From the NCBI RefSeq assembly GCF_964355755.1, contig NC_092670.1, positions 10,789,201 to 10,853,200 on the forward strand: a stretch of DNA of 64,000 nucleotides, written 5' to 3'. Source of the stretch: Antedon mediterranea (Eukaryota > Echinodermata > Crinoidea > Comatulida > Antedonidae). The notes beneath the pieces were generated by a model that did no database searches, was not told where the DNA came from, and saw nothing but the letters and a program-made list of their open reading frames with translations. Shown in pieces: positions 33,880 through 45,164 of this stretch (positions are counted from its first letter, which is position 1; the number at the start of each line of letters is the position of its first letter). The translations under genes and the position numbers were made by a program.

Positions 33880-36800
33880 CTAAACAAACAAAATTTTAAA
33901 TTCATTTTTAAATATTTGTTTTTCTTTCTGTTACAAATAAAATAAAAGATATTTGATATAAAAGGGAAAATAAAACACAAATTTATAAATAGTATTAATT
34001 TGTTTTTAATTTTTTGTTATTAACTATTCTTATATATCATATATTCTTTATTTTATTTTTGTTTTGTCAGAGTTACTATACTTTAAAAGCAATGCATTTT
34101 AATAATGAAGAAAGCCAAAGTTATATGATAAGTAAAAAGTGCGATTAATAAAGTACTACTCCTCCCTTATTCGTTGTAGTATTGAGCTGGGATTTGGCAT
34201 GAATATACAAAGCCATAGAGCCGGATTTTAAATATCACTGGCTCCTTGTTTAGGGACCACTGACTAATCCTATTGAATTAGAACAGGTAATGAATGCGTT
34301 CAACGTTGCAACATTTAGTAAGGAATTTAATCGTTATTTTTATCCATATGTTTTTTTTAAATAATAAAAAATATAATATAATGTACCACACAGTGATATA
34401 TTTTCGACTAGTTAGCCGTTATTGAAGAGATAATAGTGAGTTTTGACAAAAAGTCTTGCCGCGTTGATCGGTGGGCTAGGCAAGGCCGAGCTAATCGTAG
34501 TCGCTACTTTATTTTGATTTTCTTAAAATGAAGATTTCCTGAGCTATAAATAGTGACTCGTATGTTTTCATTAATGTGTTATTTTTTTTTTTTACTATTT
34601 ATACAAATTTATATATTATTTTTATCAATTATTGCAAAATCTTACTTTTCAGCCTTTTGGCTGCCGTTGTATTATTGATTTCTTTTTTATGAATAAATAT
34701 ACATGAAGTGATTTAATAAACCAATTTTAATAAACAACGCCACATTTTAAAGCATACACATACACATACTGTTGCATTGACTGCCTCATAAATGCCTTCT
34801 ACATTAATCATACACATACTGTTGCATTGACTGCCTCATAAATGCCTACTACATTAATCATACACATACTGTTGCATTGACTGCCTCATAAATTCCTACT
34901 AGATTAATCATACATATACTGTTGCATTGACTGCCTCATAAATGCCTACTACATTAATCATACACATACTGTTGCATTGACTGCCTCATAAATGCCTACT
35001 ACATTAATCATACATATACTGTTGCATTAACTGCCTCATAAATGCCTACTACATTAATCATACACATACTGTTGCATTGACTGCCTCATAAATGCCTACT
35101 ACATTAATCATACACATACTGTTGCATTGACTGCCTCATAAATGCCTACTACATTAATCATACATATACTGTTGCATTGACTGCCTCATAAATGCCTACT
35201 ACATTAATCATACACATACTGTTGCATTGACTGCTTCATAAATGCCTACTACATTAATCATACACATACTGTTGCATTGACTGCCTCATAAATGCCTACT
35301 ACATTAATCATACACATACTGTTGCATTGACTGCCTCATAAATGCCTACTACATTAATCATACATATACTGTTGCATTAACTGCCTCATAAATGCCTACT
35401 ACATTAATCATACACATACTGTTGCATTGACTGCCTCATAAATGCCTACTACATTAATCATACACATACTGTTGCATTGACTGCCTCATAAATGCCTACT
35501 ACATTAATCATACACATACTGTTGCATTGACTGCCTCATAAATGCCTACTACATTAATCATACACATACTGTTGCATTGACTGCCTCATAAATGCCTACT
35601 ACATTAATCATACACATACTGTTGCATTGACTGCCTCATAAATGCCTACTACATTAATCATACACATACTGTTGCATTGACTGCCTCATAATTGCCTACT
35701 ACATTAATCATACACATACTGTTGCATTGACTGCCTCATAAATGCCTACTACATTAATCATACACATACTGTTGCATTGACTGTCTCATAAATGCATACT
35801 ACATTAATCATACACATACTGTTGCATTGACTGCCTCATAAATGCCTACTACATTAATCATACACATACTGTTGCATTGACTGCCTCATAATTGCCTACT
35901 ACATTAATCATACACATACTGTTGCATTGACTGCCTCATAAATGCCTACTACATTAATCATACACATACTGTTGCATTGATTGCCTCATAATTGCCTACT
36001 ACATTAATCATACACATACTGTTTCATTGACTGCCTCATGATTGCCTACTACATTAATCATACACATACTGTTGCATTGACTGCCTCATAATTGCCTACT
36101 ACATTAATCATACACATGCTGTTGCATTGACTGCCTCATAATTGCCTACTACATTAATCATACACATACTGTTGCATTGACTGCCTCATAATTGCCTACT
36201 ACATTAATCATACACATACTGTTGCATTAACTGCCTCATAAATGCCTACTACATTAATCATACACATACTGTTGCATTGACTGCCTCATAAATGCCTACT
36301 ACATTAATCATACACATACTGTTGCATTGACTGCCTCATAAATGCCTACTACATTAATCATACATATACTGTTGCATTGACTGCCTCATAAATGCCTACT
36401 ACATTAATCATACACATACTGTTGCATTGACTGCTTCATAAATGCCTACTACATTAATCATACACATACTGTTGCATTGACTGCCTCATAAATGCCTACT
36501 ACATTAATCATACACATACTGTTGCATTGACTGCCTCATAAATGCCTACTACATTAATCATACATATACTGTTGCATTAACTGCCTCATAAATGCCTACT
36601 ACATTAATCATACACATACTGTTGCATTGACTGCCTCATAAATGCCTACTACATTAATCATACACATACTGTTGCATTGACTGCCTCATAAATGCCTACT
36701 ACATTAATCATACACATACTGTTGCATTGACTGCCTCATAAATGCCTACTACATTAATCATACACATACTGTTGCATTGACTGCCTCATAAATGCCTACT

Positions 36801-39800
36801 ACATTAATCATACACATACTGTTGCATTGACTGCCTCATAAATGCCTACTACATTAATCATACACATACTGTTGCATTGACTGCCTCATAATTGCCTACT
36901 ACATTAATCATACACATACTGTTGCATTGACTGCCTCATAAATGCCTACTACATTAATCATACACATACTGTTGCATTGACTGTCTCATAAATGCATACT
37001 ACATTAATCATACACATACTGTTGCATTGACTGCCTCATAAATGCCTACTACATTAATCATACACATACTGTTGCATTGACTGCCTCATAATTGCCTACT
37101 ACATTAATCATACACATACTGTTGCATTGACTGCCTCATAAATGCCTACTACATTAATCATACACATACTGTTGCATTGATTGCCTCATAATTGCCTACT
37201 ACATTAATCATACACATACTGTTTCATTGACTGCCTCATGATTGCCTACTACATTAATCATACACATACTGTTGCATTGACTGCCTCATAATTGCCTACT
37301 ACATTAATCATACACATGCTGTTGCATTGACTGCCTCATAATTGCCTACTACATTAATCATACACATACTGTTGCATTGACTGCCTCATAATTGCCTACT
37401 ACATTAATCATACACATACTGTTTCATTGACTGCCTCATAAATGCCTACTACATTAATCATACACATACTGTTGCATTGACTGCCTCATAAATGCCTACT
37501 ACATTAATCATACACATACTGTTTCATTGACTGCCTCATAAATGCCTACTACATTAATCATACACATACTGTTGCATTGACTGCCTCATAAATGTCTACT
37601 ACATTAATCATACACATACTGTTGCATTGACTGCCTCATAAATGCCTACTACATTAATCATACACATACTGTTGCATTGACTGCCTCATAAATGCCTACT
37701 ACATTAATCATACACATACTGTTGCATTGACTGCCTCATAAATGCCTATTACATTAATCATACACATAATGTGGCATTGACTGCCTCATAATTGCCTACT
37801 ACATTAATCATACACATACTGTTGCATTGACTGCCTCATAATTGCCTACAACATTAATCATACACATACTGTTGCATTGACTGCCTCATAAATGCCTACT
37901 ACATTAATCATACACATACTGTTGCATTGACTGCCTCATAAATGTCTACTACATTAAAACAAACTAAAATCAGTAAATTCAGTGACTGCAGTAAATGCAG
38001 TATAATAATTTTAACATGATCTATTGATAAGATAAGTTGTTGTACTGTGAGTGCATTTGCACATTTAAATATAGTTAGATTCGTTTCAGGCCTGTAAGAA
38101 GGAATTGCGAATTGGGAGGGCCATACCAAAAATGTACTTAGACAGTTTACAGAGTACTTTGCATTCAAGGTGATCACCTTTGGGCTTTACATTATATTTG
38201 AGATGCGACATCAATTGATAATCAAAAAGTATCAAATGATTATTATTTGTTGTTTAAACTTTTAAATATTGTGGTCTAATTATGACATAACTAGTGAAAT
38301 TATGGGGCTATTTCACAAAGGCGTAGAATTATTTTTTCATGAGGTTCACGTCAATATCATTATTAGAATTGTTTTGTTCTATTTTTCAGATGTTTTTAGA
38401 AGCTTTTCTTTTAATGTTTGTCTAATTTCTTTAAGCTAAATTTGATGGAAAGACAGCCTCAAATTATGTTAGAACGCTGATGTGTCTTGTGACTTTAGCC
38501 CTGACTTTAGATCCTGACGCCACCGCTGCTTAGGTACAGTACATGTCTCATGTTCTTTCCCAGCAGTCAATTTCCTTATCATTTAGCTGTGTTTAAGCAG
38601 TCGTAATTCTAACATTATTTTTATTATCCTTAAAATGTGATAAATGCAAAAGAAACCCTATATGTGTCCATAGATTATTTTCACTGCAAAGTACTAAGGG
38701 TGTATAAGGCCTTAAAAAAGGTTAATTCTTTGTATACTTAATGTGTTTTTAAATGTAAATATAGATTGAATATACTAACCTGCAGTTCCATTGCATCCAC
38801 TGATTTTCAAAGTATAGTTAGAGTCCTCAGTACCAACACGAAAGTGAGAATATTTTGCGATCTTCATTTCATCCAAGTGGTCAGTCATCTCTATTAGAAG
38901 CTCAAAACTGCCATCAAATGTTATACGGTTGATCTGTTCATTACCAAGCCAGAACTCCGAGTTCACATTTCCAAAACCATCCTTGTATTCTGCCCAACTA
39001 CGGTAGAAATCGACCAATCCATCATCTCTTCTTTGTAATACCTGGTAATGACCATAGATAGTACTTAATGAATAAGATAGTATTGTACTTCACTTAATAA
39101 GATGTAGAGGTATAAACGGCAGGTTAGTGATCTGGTCGGTTGTAGGTTCGAGTCCAACCCAAGAATTACTTGTCGAAGTATTCTCAATGTAAAAGTAAAG
39201 TACAAATTATGTCATAGTAGGGCAAAACATCTGACCAATTACTTAACACCCTGACGCAAGGCTCCACAGTAGTTAAAAACAATTTTTAAATTAAAAAATA
39301 AAAGATATGATCATGATGCATGACAAATTTGTAATTATGCATGTGTTTGTGCACAATGCATGTTTCTAAGGTCACTTTGAAATGCAGGACCATCGCGCAC
39401 AATGCGAGAAGGTTGTTTACGATGGAATAAATGAATAAAGATAAAACAATAATGACAAAACGTGAAATGATGAAAATACGAAAAAAGTATCTTATTGTAA
39501 GAACTTGACCAATAATAAGATGATTAATTTAGTGTATTGTAATTTAAAATTTGATGTACATATTTTTTTTACAGTTAGGTGTTAGCTCGTAGTGTTTAAC
39601 TGCGAATAGTAAGCTGCATCCTAGCTGTATTACATTACTGTACCCTCTCTAATATCTAAATTATTGTTTTTATACTTACCGTCCAACTGCCATCATCCTT
39701 CATGTCACAGTAGACAGTAATCTCTCGTCCTCCATCTCCTGGCTGTATCACATATTGACCACTCACAGCAGAAGGATCATTTCGTAAAATGTCACCACAG

Positions 39801-39814
39801 TCCCTCATAAAACA
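33614..39814 (-). CDS. FReD gene B: fibrinogen-related lectin, 5' exon missing
   Basis: The exons are 39680-39814, 38780-39041 and 33614-33879, with lengths 135, 262 and 266 nt. They encode one complete fibrinogen C-terminal domain: CFMRDCGDILRNDPSAVSG ... VYCDMKDDGSWT, VLQRRDDGLVDFYRSW, FWLGNEQINRIT, DHLDEMKIAKYS, YDRDND, NCAEYNKGAWWYNSC and the end MMVKRAP. It differs from gene A by a five-residue addition before NCAE (RSCSGIG) with an extra Cys. No signal peptide or PAN exon is found upstream to the end of the window. The acceptor region of exon 2 is two bases longer than in gene A, and a TIR element ends 22 bp away. It may be a live gene with a remote or new first exon, or a recent pseudogene. 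Confidence 0.75.
33880..34756. other. Gene B intron 3, part without other features
   Basis: AT-rich. It matches 12197-12720 in parts. Bases from about 34345 to 34755 have no counterpart in gene A and show no coding motif. Confidence 0.55.
34757..37959. repeat. 50-bp minisatellite in gene B, about 64 units
   Basis: Same unit as 12885-13849, about 3.2 kb long. Rare variants (TACATATACT, TGCATTAACT, TGCTTCAT, TGTCTCATAAATGCATAC, TTTCATTGA, CATGATTGCC) repeat in the same order 1200 bp apart. Block 35016-36223 is identical to 36216-37423. A 24-unit block was therefore duplicated recently. Confidence 0.97.
37960..38779. other. Gene B intron 3, duplicate of gene A intron
   Basis: Homologous to 13850-14310 plus 22395-22730 in gene A, here without interruption. 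It shows the structure before LINEs and the Helitron-like element entered gene A. Confidence 0.8.
38780..39041 (-). CDS. Gene B exon 3 (FReD middle)
   Basis: 262 nt, acceptor ATTACCAG/GTA, donor CTGCAG/GTTAGT. It encodes VLQRRDDGLVDFYRSW, EYKDGFGNVNSEFWLGNEQI, DHLDEMKIAKYSHF and NYTLKISGCNGTAG. Confidence 0.9.
39118..39166 (+). ncRNA. Possible tRNA-derived SINE remnant
   Basis: GGTTGTAGGTTCGAGTCCAA forms a T-arm-like hairpin with a good pol III B box (GGTTCGAGTCC). Upstream, GGTTAGTGATCTGGTCGG is a weak A-box-like stretch. No full cloverleaf. In intron 2 of gene B. Confidence 0.35.
39680..39814 (-). CDS. Gene B exon 2 (FReD N-terminus)
   Basis: 135 nt, acceptor GTTAGAG, donor GTAAGT. It encodes CFMRDCGDILRNDPSAVSGQ, YVIQPGDGGREITVYCDMKD and DGSWT. 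Confidence 0.85.
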
Positions 39815-39836
39815 CTCTAACATTACAATTTGTAAA

Positions 39837-40749
39837 GATTTCGATCCAAGTCGGCCCTAAACTGTCTCGGCCAAAGTCAAGTCGGCCCCAAGTCAAGTCG
39901 GCCCCAAGTCAACTCGCCCCAGGTCAACTCGGCCTCAAGTCAACTCGGCCTCAAGTCAACTCGGCCTCAAGTCAACTCGGCCTCACATCAACTCGGCCAA
40001 AAAATAATCGGTCAACTCGGCCCCGTTAAAGTATGGAACGCAAAAAGTGCAAAGGAAGGGGATTGATATTTCTTCACATTTTCGTGCGTCAAAATTCAAT
40101 AAACATGTCCGATATGCGAGGACATTTATTAGGTGTAATAAGATTGCTTGCATTGAGGTATAAAATAATGGTAACTCCATGGTTGAATCACGCGTAGATA
40201 TTTTCAGTGTATGCATTTGATTAGGCGACAACATCTGAAACCAATTCGTAGCCTCCCTCTGCGCCTTTGGCAGCTATTTCAATATCTAAAACTGCTACGT
40301 GTTTTCGCTGACCGGGGGATTCCCCTTTTTTAAAAATGCAAATCATGAAAAAAAATAATATGTACGATCATTTTTTCTATGGCCAAATGGTGGAACGTAG
40401 GCCTACGTCTTCGATTTACTAAAATGCGGTACCTGCTCGTGTTTTTGTAACACGCGGGTACTTCTATTCATATCGGCAATGAGATCATTTTTTTATATGA
40501 GTATTTTTTTTATTTCTTCATTTTTTTTAAAGCGTGGATAGTAATTAATAATCATAATAATATTAAGCACTTTTTGCGTTCCATACTTTATTGTGACCGA
40601 GTTGACCGATTAGTTTTTGGCCGAGTTGACGTGAGGCCGAGTTGACTTGAGGCCGAGTTGACTTGAGGCCGAGTTGCCTTGAGGCCGACTTGACGTGGGG
40701 CCGACTTGACTTTGGCCGAGACAGTTTGGGGCCGATTTGACCTGCACCC
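39837..40749. mobile_element. 913-bp TIR element with CTCGGCC repeats, next to gene B exon 2
   Basis: Flanked by an exact 8-bp duplication TTTGTAAA (39829-39836 and 40750-40757). Each end has an array of (ACTCGGCCTCAAGTCA)n units, inverted with respect to the other, ending inwards with GTATGGAACGCAAAAAGTGC and its complement. The middle has no transposase. The 8-bp duplication fits a hAT-type element (inference). Confidence 0.85.
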
Positions 40750-40757
40750 TTTGTAAA

Positions 40758-41340
40758 TGATAAAAAAATATTATAAAGTATGAAAACATTCGGTTAATAG
40801 AAGACCTGCTTTATTATATAGATTGTAACGATAAAAACAAAAGTATGAAAACAATAGGAAGTTACAACATTGCATCCCACAACCTTACTATTTTGATTTT
40901 AAAATGTGGGAGGTCTAAAATTGGGTGAAGCTTTGAAAAATTGGCTTTTATTTTATTATTATTATTTATTAAAATAAAATACAAGATTGTGACATTCTCT
41001 TTTGAGATATTGTCAGTCATTCCTGCACTCTCCTACACCTGGCATCACTGTACACAAACAAAGTGTGAAGACGCGATCATGGTAAGACGTGATCTATACA
41101 GCTCAACAAAAACAGCTTTTTAAACGCATTGTAATTCCTCCTTTTTCGCTGTATTTTACTTTGAAATCATCTTTTATACATCTCTGTTTTGACTGTGTGT
41201 TGAATATTAAGACTTGTTTTGCGAAGAAACTCTAATCTCTGTTTAAATGTGCATTACCCACGGGCATCAAAGCACAAATAGAGCCAACGTTAGGCTACAT
41301 AATTTGCATAACATAATTTGCATATACAGCTACAGCAATG
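40758..41340. other. No gene recognised
   Basis: Upstream of gene B exon 2, where a PAN exon would be expected. No Cys-rich, signal-bearing exon is visible. A short plus-strand frame near 40941-41123 has no recognisable motif. Confidence 0.5.
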
Positions 41341-41343
41341 GCC

Positions 41344-42028
41344 GGGTCTAGCATTTTTTAGATTCTCACGCAGCAGAACTACAACGAACAGGAATACATT
41401 AAGAAGTTTGTGAGTAACCTGCTTGACATATACCAGTATGACAAAACAGAAATACTGGAGTTTATTTTTCTTGTCCAAGTAGTGGCAGAATTCCAGACCA
41501 CCTGATTCGACTACGAGAGACAGTACAATGAGATCTTCTGCTATGTTTTCCTGAATATGAAGGAAGGAGCTTTACATAAGAAGGAAGTTAGCCCTTCTCG
41601 CAGAGGACATACCATCGGTTATTCAATTATCAACAAGATTCCCGACTCCCGACTTAATAACGTTTTTAAACCCAGCGCATGTATGTTGAACGACTCGGCT
41701 GCAAACTAATGTACAATTGGCAAACAACAATACCGAGGACTTAATCGAGGGTTTGCGCTATGTTAAAGAACCAAGTTTAACTCTTAACCAGAGCGATCTT
41801 AGAATAAAGACCAATGAGTGTCTACCCTCATTAGTTGCTATCGACAATATTCAATCCATTTTTCAAGCTGATACGTCTAATAACTTCATCAGCCCAAAAA
41901 GTCCATCAGTCATTATGGATTTAACAACTGAAACTTCCATTATGTCTACACCCGCAGAACTTTCTCCTAAATTGTTGTCTGGTGAGTTTGGCAACCAGGC
42001 AACAGACGATTTGATATCCCAAGCAATA
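41344..42028 (+). pseudogene. Retroelement-like ORF remnant, 5' part
   Basis: Coding-like plus-strand text in two frames: QQNYNEQEYIKKFVSNLLDI to SACMLNDSAAN (41349-41709, one internal TGA), then an open block 41717-42028 that is rich in Asn, Ser and Thr. The second block is cut by the terminal repeat at 42029. Matching continuation text (GSELPKFSTPNKPNEEVKTP) starts at 46365. The protein is not identified. A gag- or ORF1-like retroelement protein is my guess. Confidence 0.4.
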
Positions 42029-44219
42029 CCTGTGGCCGTATTCACCAATCTCACGTAGGCTAAGGGAAATACTTACCCTTAACATTTTAGAATTCCCTTA
42101 ACAAAGGGAAACACTTAAGGGGTATTCACAAATGAGTTAAGGGATTCACTTACCTAAGGAAAACACTTAATTTAAGGGTAAAACTTAAGGGTAAAAATAA
42201 TCATAAATATTCATGAGTTGTCCCATTGTCCAATCACAGAGGATTTAATTGGACTCGCAATAGGTCTAGCCTAGATGCTACTAACAAACCAACATTCTGT
42301 GCAGGCTTAAACCTGTCTGTATTGAGGAATATGCATCCTAGGCTGGTTACTTGGAAGACCAACAGGGGGCCTAGCATCTCTACCTAGCCTACTAGACTGG
42401 TTGATGATTTATATTACAACGAAATGAGAAGCCATCTTCCACGAAAATAATGGCAGTCAAAATAAAAACAAATAAATGAATATAGGCCTAGACTAATTTG
42501 TATGGTATTAGGATCAGCAAAAAAGGTGTAGATGCTACTCAAATCAAACCAAACATGAATCCCTAGGCTAGGCTGGTTACTGGGCACACCAACAGGGGGC
42601 CTAGCATCTCTACCTTTGACTGGGGCTGTCTACAAGTAGGCATAGTACTCGCACATACAGAATCGTCAGCACAACCAAGGTACTGAATAGTTAAGGGAAC
42701 TTTTAAGGGACCTCAAGTGTGGTCTGCGATTGTCTGCTAGCAAAACGGTGATTTGTCCACAAATTACAACCATTCTTGGGTGGACCTGGTCCCTAGGTTC
42801 TATTCGCGGAAATACTCATCGTATTTCAACGTTAAAGGCATGCACTCCACCACCGACGGTAAGAGGTTTACGCTCCTTTATCGGGGCATATAAGGTGTTA
42901 GCACGCGTTTTACCTCAGTGCGCATCTCTCATCACTCCACTGGAAGAAGCCATAGCCGGCTTACAGTCCAAAGAAACAATACATTGGTACGATGCCTTAC
43001 ATGAAGCATTTAAAGTAGCACAGAACGCACTTGACTCAAACAAGGTAATAGTTTTACCTCATCCCGATGACCAACTGTGGATCGTTACGGATGGTGCTGT
43101 TAAAAGTCATGGTCTAGGCGCAACCTTATACGTTACTCGTGAATCCAAACCACAGTTAGCCGGCTATTTTAGTGCCAAACTCCGTGCGCGTCAGGTCACA
43201 TGGCTACCCTGCGAGATCGAAGCTTTGGCTATCGCGCGGCAGCCGTTAAACATTTTAGTCCTTTTATTATCCAGTCTCGACATAACACATGTGTCCTAAC
43301 TGACAGTAAGCCATGCGTCCAAGCGCTTGAAAAGCTATGCAGGGGAGAATTCTCAGTCAGTCCCCGTGTGTCCACCTTCCTGTCCACCGCTAGCAGGTAC
43401 CAGATTTCTATTCGGCACCTGGCAGGCTCAGCCAACGTCCCATCCGACTTTGCTAGTCGCAATGCTCCACCATGCTCAGTTGACAACTGTCAGGTTTGCT
43501 CATTTGTCAACGGCGCGATAGAGTCAACGGTAGGCTACTACGTTCATCGATACGTGATTTCATTACTGGAGACGCCAAACTCCCGTTCACCAGTCGGCCA
43601 GCTTGGCTAGCCATCCAATCCGAGTATCCAGACCTTCGGCGTGTAAAAGCTCATCTTATTCAAGAAACGCGTCCATCTAAAAAGTTAACCAATGTCAGGG
43701 ACATTAAACGGTACCTTAACTGTTGTTCCATTGGAAGAGATGGTCTCCTTGTAGTCAACCGCACTGAACCACTCTCACTTAAGCATGAATGTATCATTGT
43801 CCCTCGCCCCGTATTAAACGGACTGCTGACATCACTTCCGGCTAGATCACCCAACTAGTCACCAACTTAAGTTATCCGTTCGCCGCCACTTCTTTGCGCT
43901 TGACTTGGACAAAACCATCGAACAGGTGTCAGAATCGTGTCATCACTGTGCCTCGATCCGTACTGTACCCACCACTGCAATTGAGCAGTCCACTGATGAT
44001 CCTCCGTCGAAGCTCGGAGTCACCTTTGCCGCCGATGTCCTAAAACGCGAGCGTCAACTTATTCTTGTTGTCAGAGAGACGGTGACGTCTTACACCCTTT
44101 CGTGTTTAATCAGCGATGAGAAGCACGATACTCTCCGTGATACCTTGATTCGCTTATGCATTGGCATGTGCCCCGTGGAGGGCCCCCCAGCAACCATCCG
44201 CACAGACCCTGCCCCGGGC

Positions 44220-45164
44220 GCGATTTTTTTTTTCGTACATAAGTTGGGGACCCCCTCATGAAACGTCACAAAATACACATGAATAATTCATCAGTTAAAT
44301 TTTCTTGTTCCGTGTGCACCCAAGCGTATAGCAACAAGAAGCGATTACACGTCAAGAGCGGTACGATTCTAGGCCTAATCTCCGCTGTGGTTGTTGCCGC
44401 GTGGGATTTCATAAAAGAATAAGGACGTTTTGTGTGGATTGTCGAAATAATCAGCCTTTAGTTTATGGTGTTTTTAATATCATTTAGTACTAAAGAATTA
44501 CGTGTTAAAATTATAGTTTCTATTAATACTATTAGGCCTAATTATTAGTCTCTAAACCCATGTCTATTCTAGTAGTAGCTATGTGGGTGTGTGTGACGTG
44601 TGTGTGTTATGTATGACACAGTCCGAGTAATAAGTCAGCAAAATTAAACAATAAACATTACACAAAAATACATTTTTTATTCTCGTGGGTCTAATCTTCC
44701 CATCTCATGTGTTCATATACGGGCATTTTTAAAGTTCCTTTGAGTACATGCATATTGTTTGATAATAAAATAGCAGAATTAAAAAAATACAGTACACAAA
44801 TTATATACACATTCTTTATTCTTGTGGCTCTCAGCTTTCTTTGGGCTATGTCCAATGAATTACTACTTAGTTTAATCATGGAGGTATAAAAATATACCTC
44901 CATGGTTTAATGTCTTGCCTAGCTGTCGATTAGCCTCGACTCGACACATTTTGTGTGAAGAAGAGTGCGCGAAGGCAATCACGTGAATTGACTTATAATC
45001 CTAGGCCTACTGTAGAAAGTATCGTATCGCAGTTGTGTAATCACTTCTTGTTGCTATACGCTTGGGTGCACACGGAACAACAAATTTAACTGATGAATTA
45101 TTCATGTTTATTTTGTGACGTTTCATGAGGGGGTCCCCAACTTATGTACGAAAAAAAAAATCGC
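44220..45164. mobile_element. 945-bp Mutator-like element with 9-bp target duplication
   Basis: Long inverted ends of about 133 bp (44220-44352 and 45032-45164) start GCGATTTTTTTTTTCGTACA. An exact 9-bp duplication GCCCCGGGC flanks the element (44211-44219 and 45165-45173). Excision in silico restores the Gypsy integrase reading frame exactly. There is no transposase gene. The 9-bp duplication and long TIRs fit a MULE (inference). Confidence 0.9.
44877..44906. repeat. Perfect hairpin CATGGAGGTATA / TATACCTCCATG
   Basis: Arms of about 12 bp within the Mutator-like element. Possibly the junction of two ends of a smaller element, since ACCATGGAGGTAT words also occur at 21050. Confidence 0.7.

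Noticed and set aside
34757-37959. CRISPR array
   Set aside because: The 50-bp units are head-to-tail with no unique spacers, lie in an intron of a eukaryotic gene, and no cas gene is present.
42029-42720. A separate small MITE with TTAAGGG repeats
   Set aside because: The matching inverted end is at 46290-46367, so this is better explained as the left end of the 4.3-kb element.
43229-43858. Minus-strand frames in the Gypsy region
   Set aside because: They are antisense shadows of the RNase H and integrase coding sequence.
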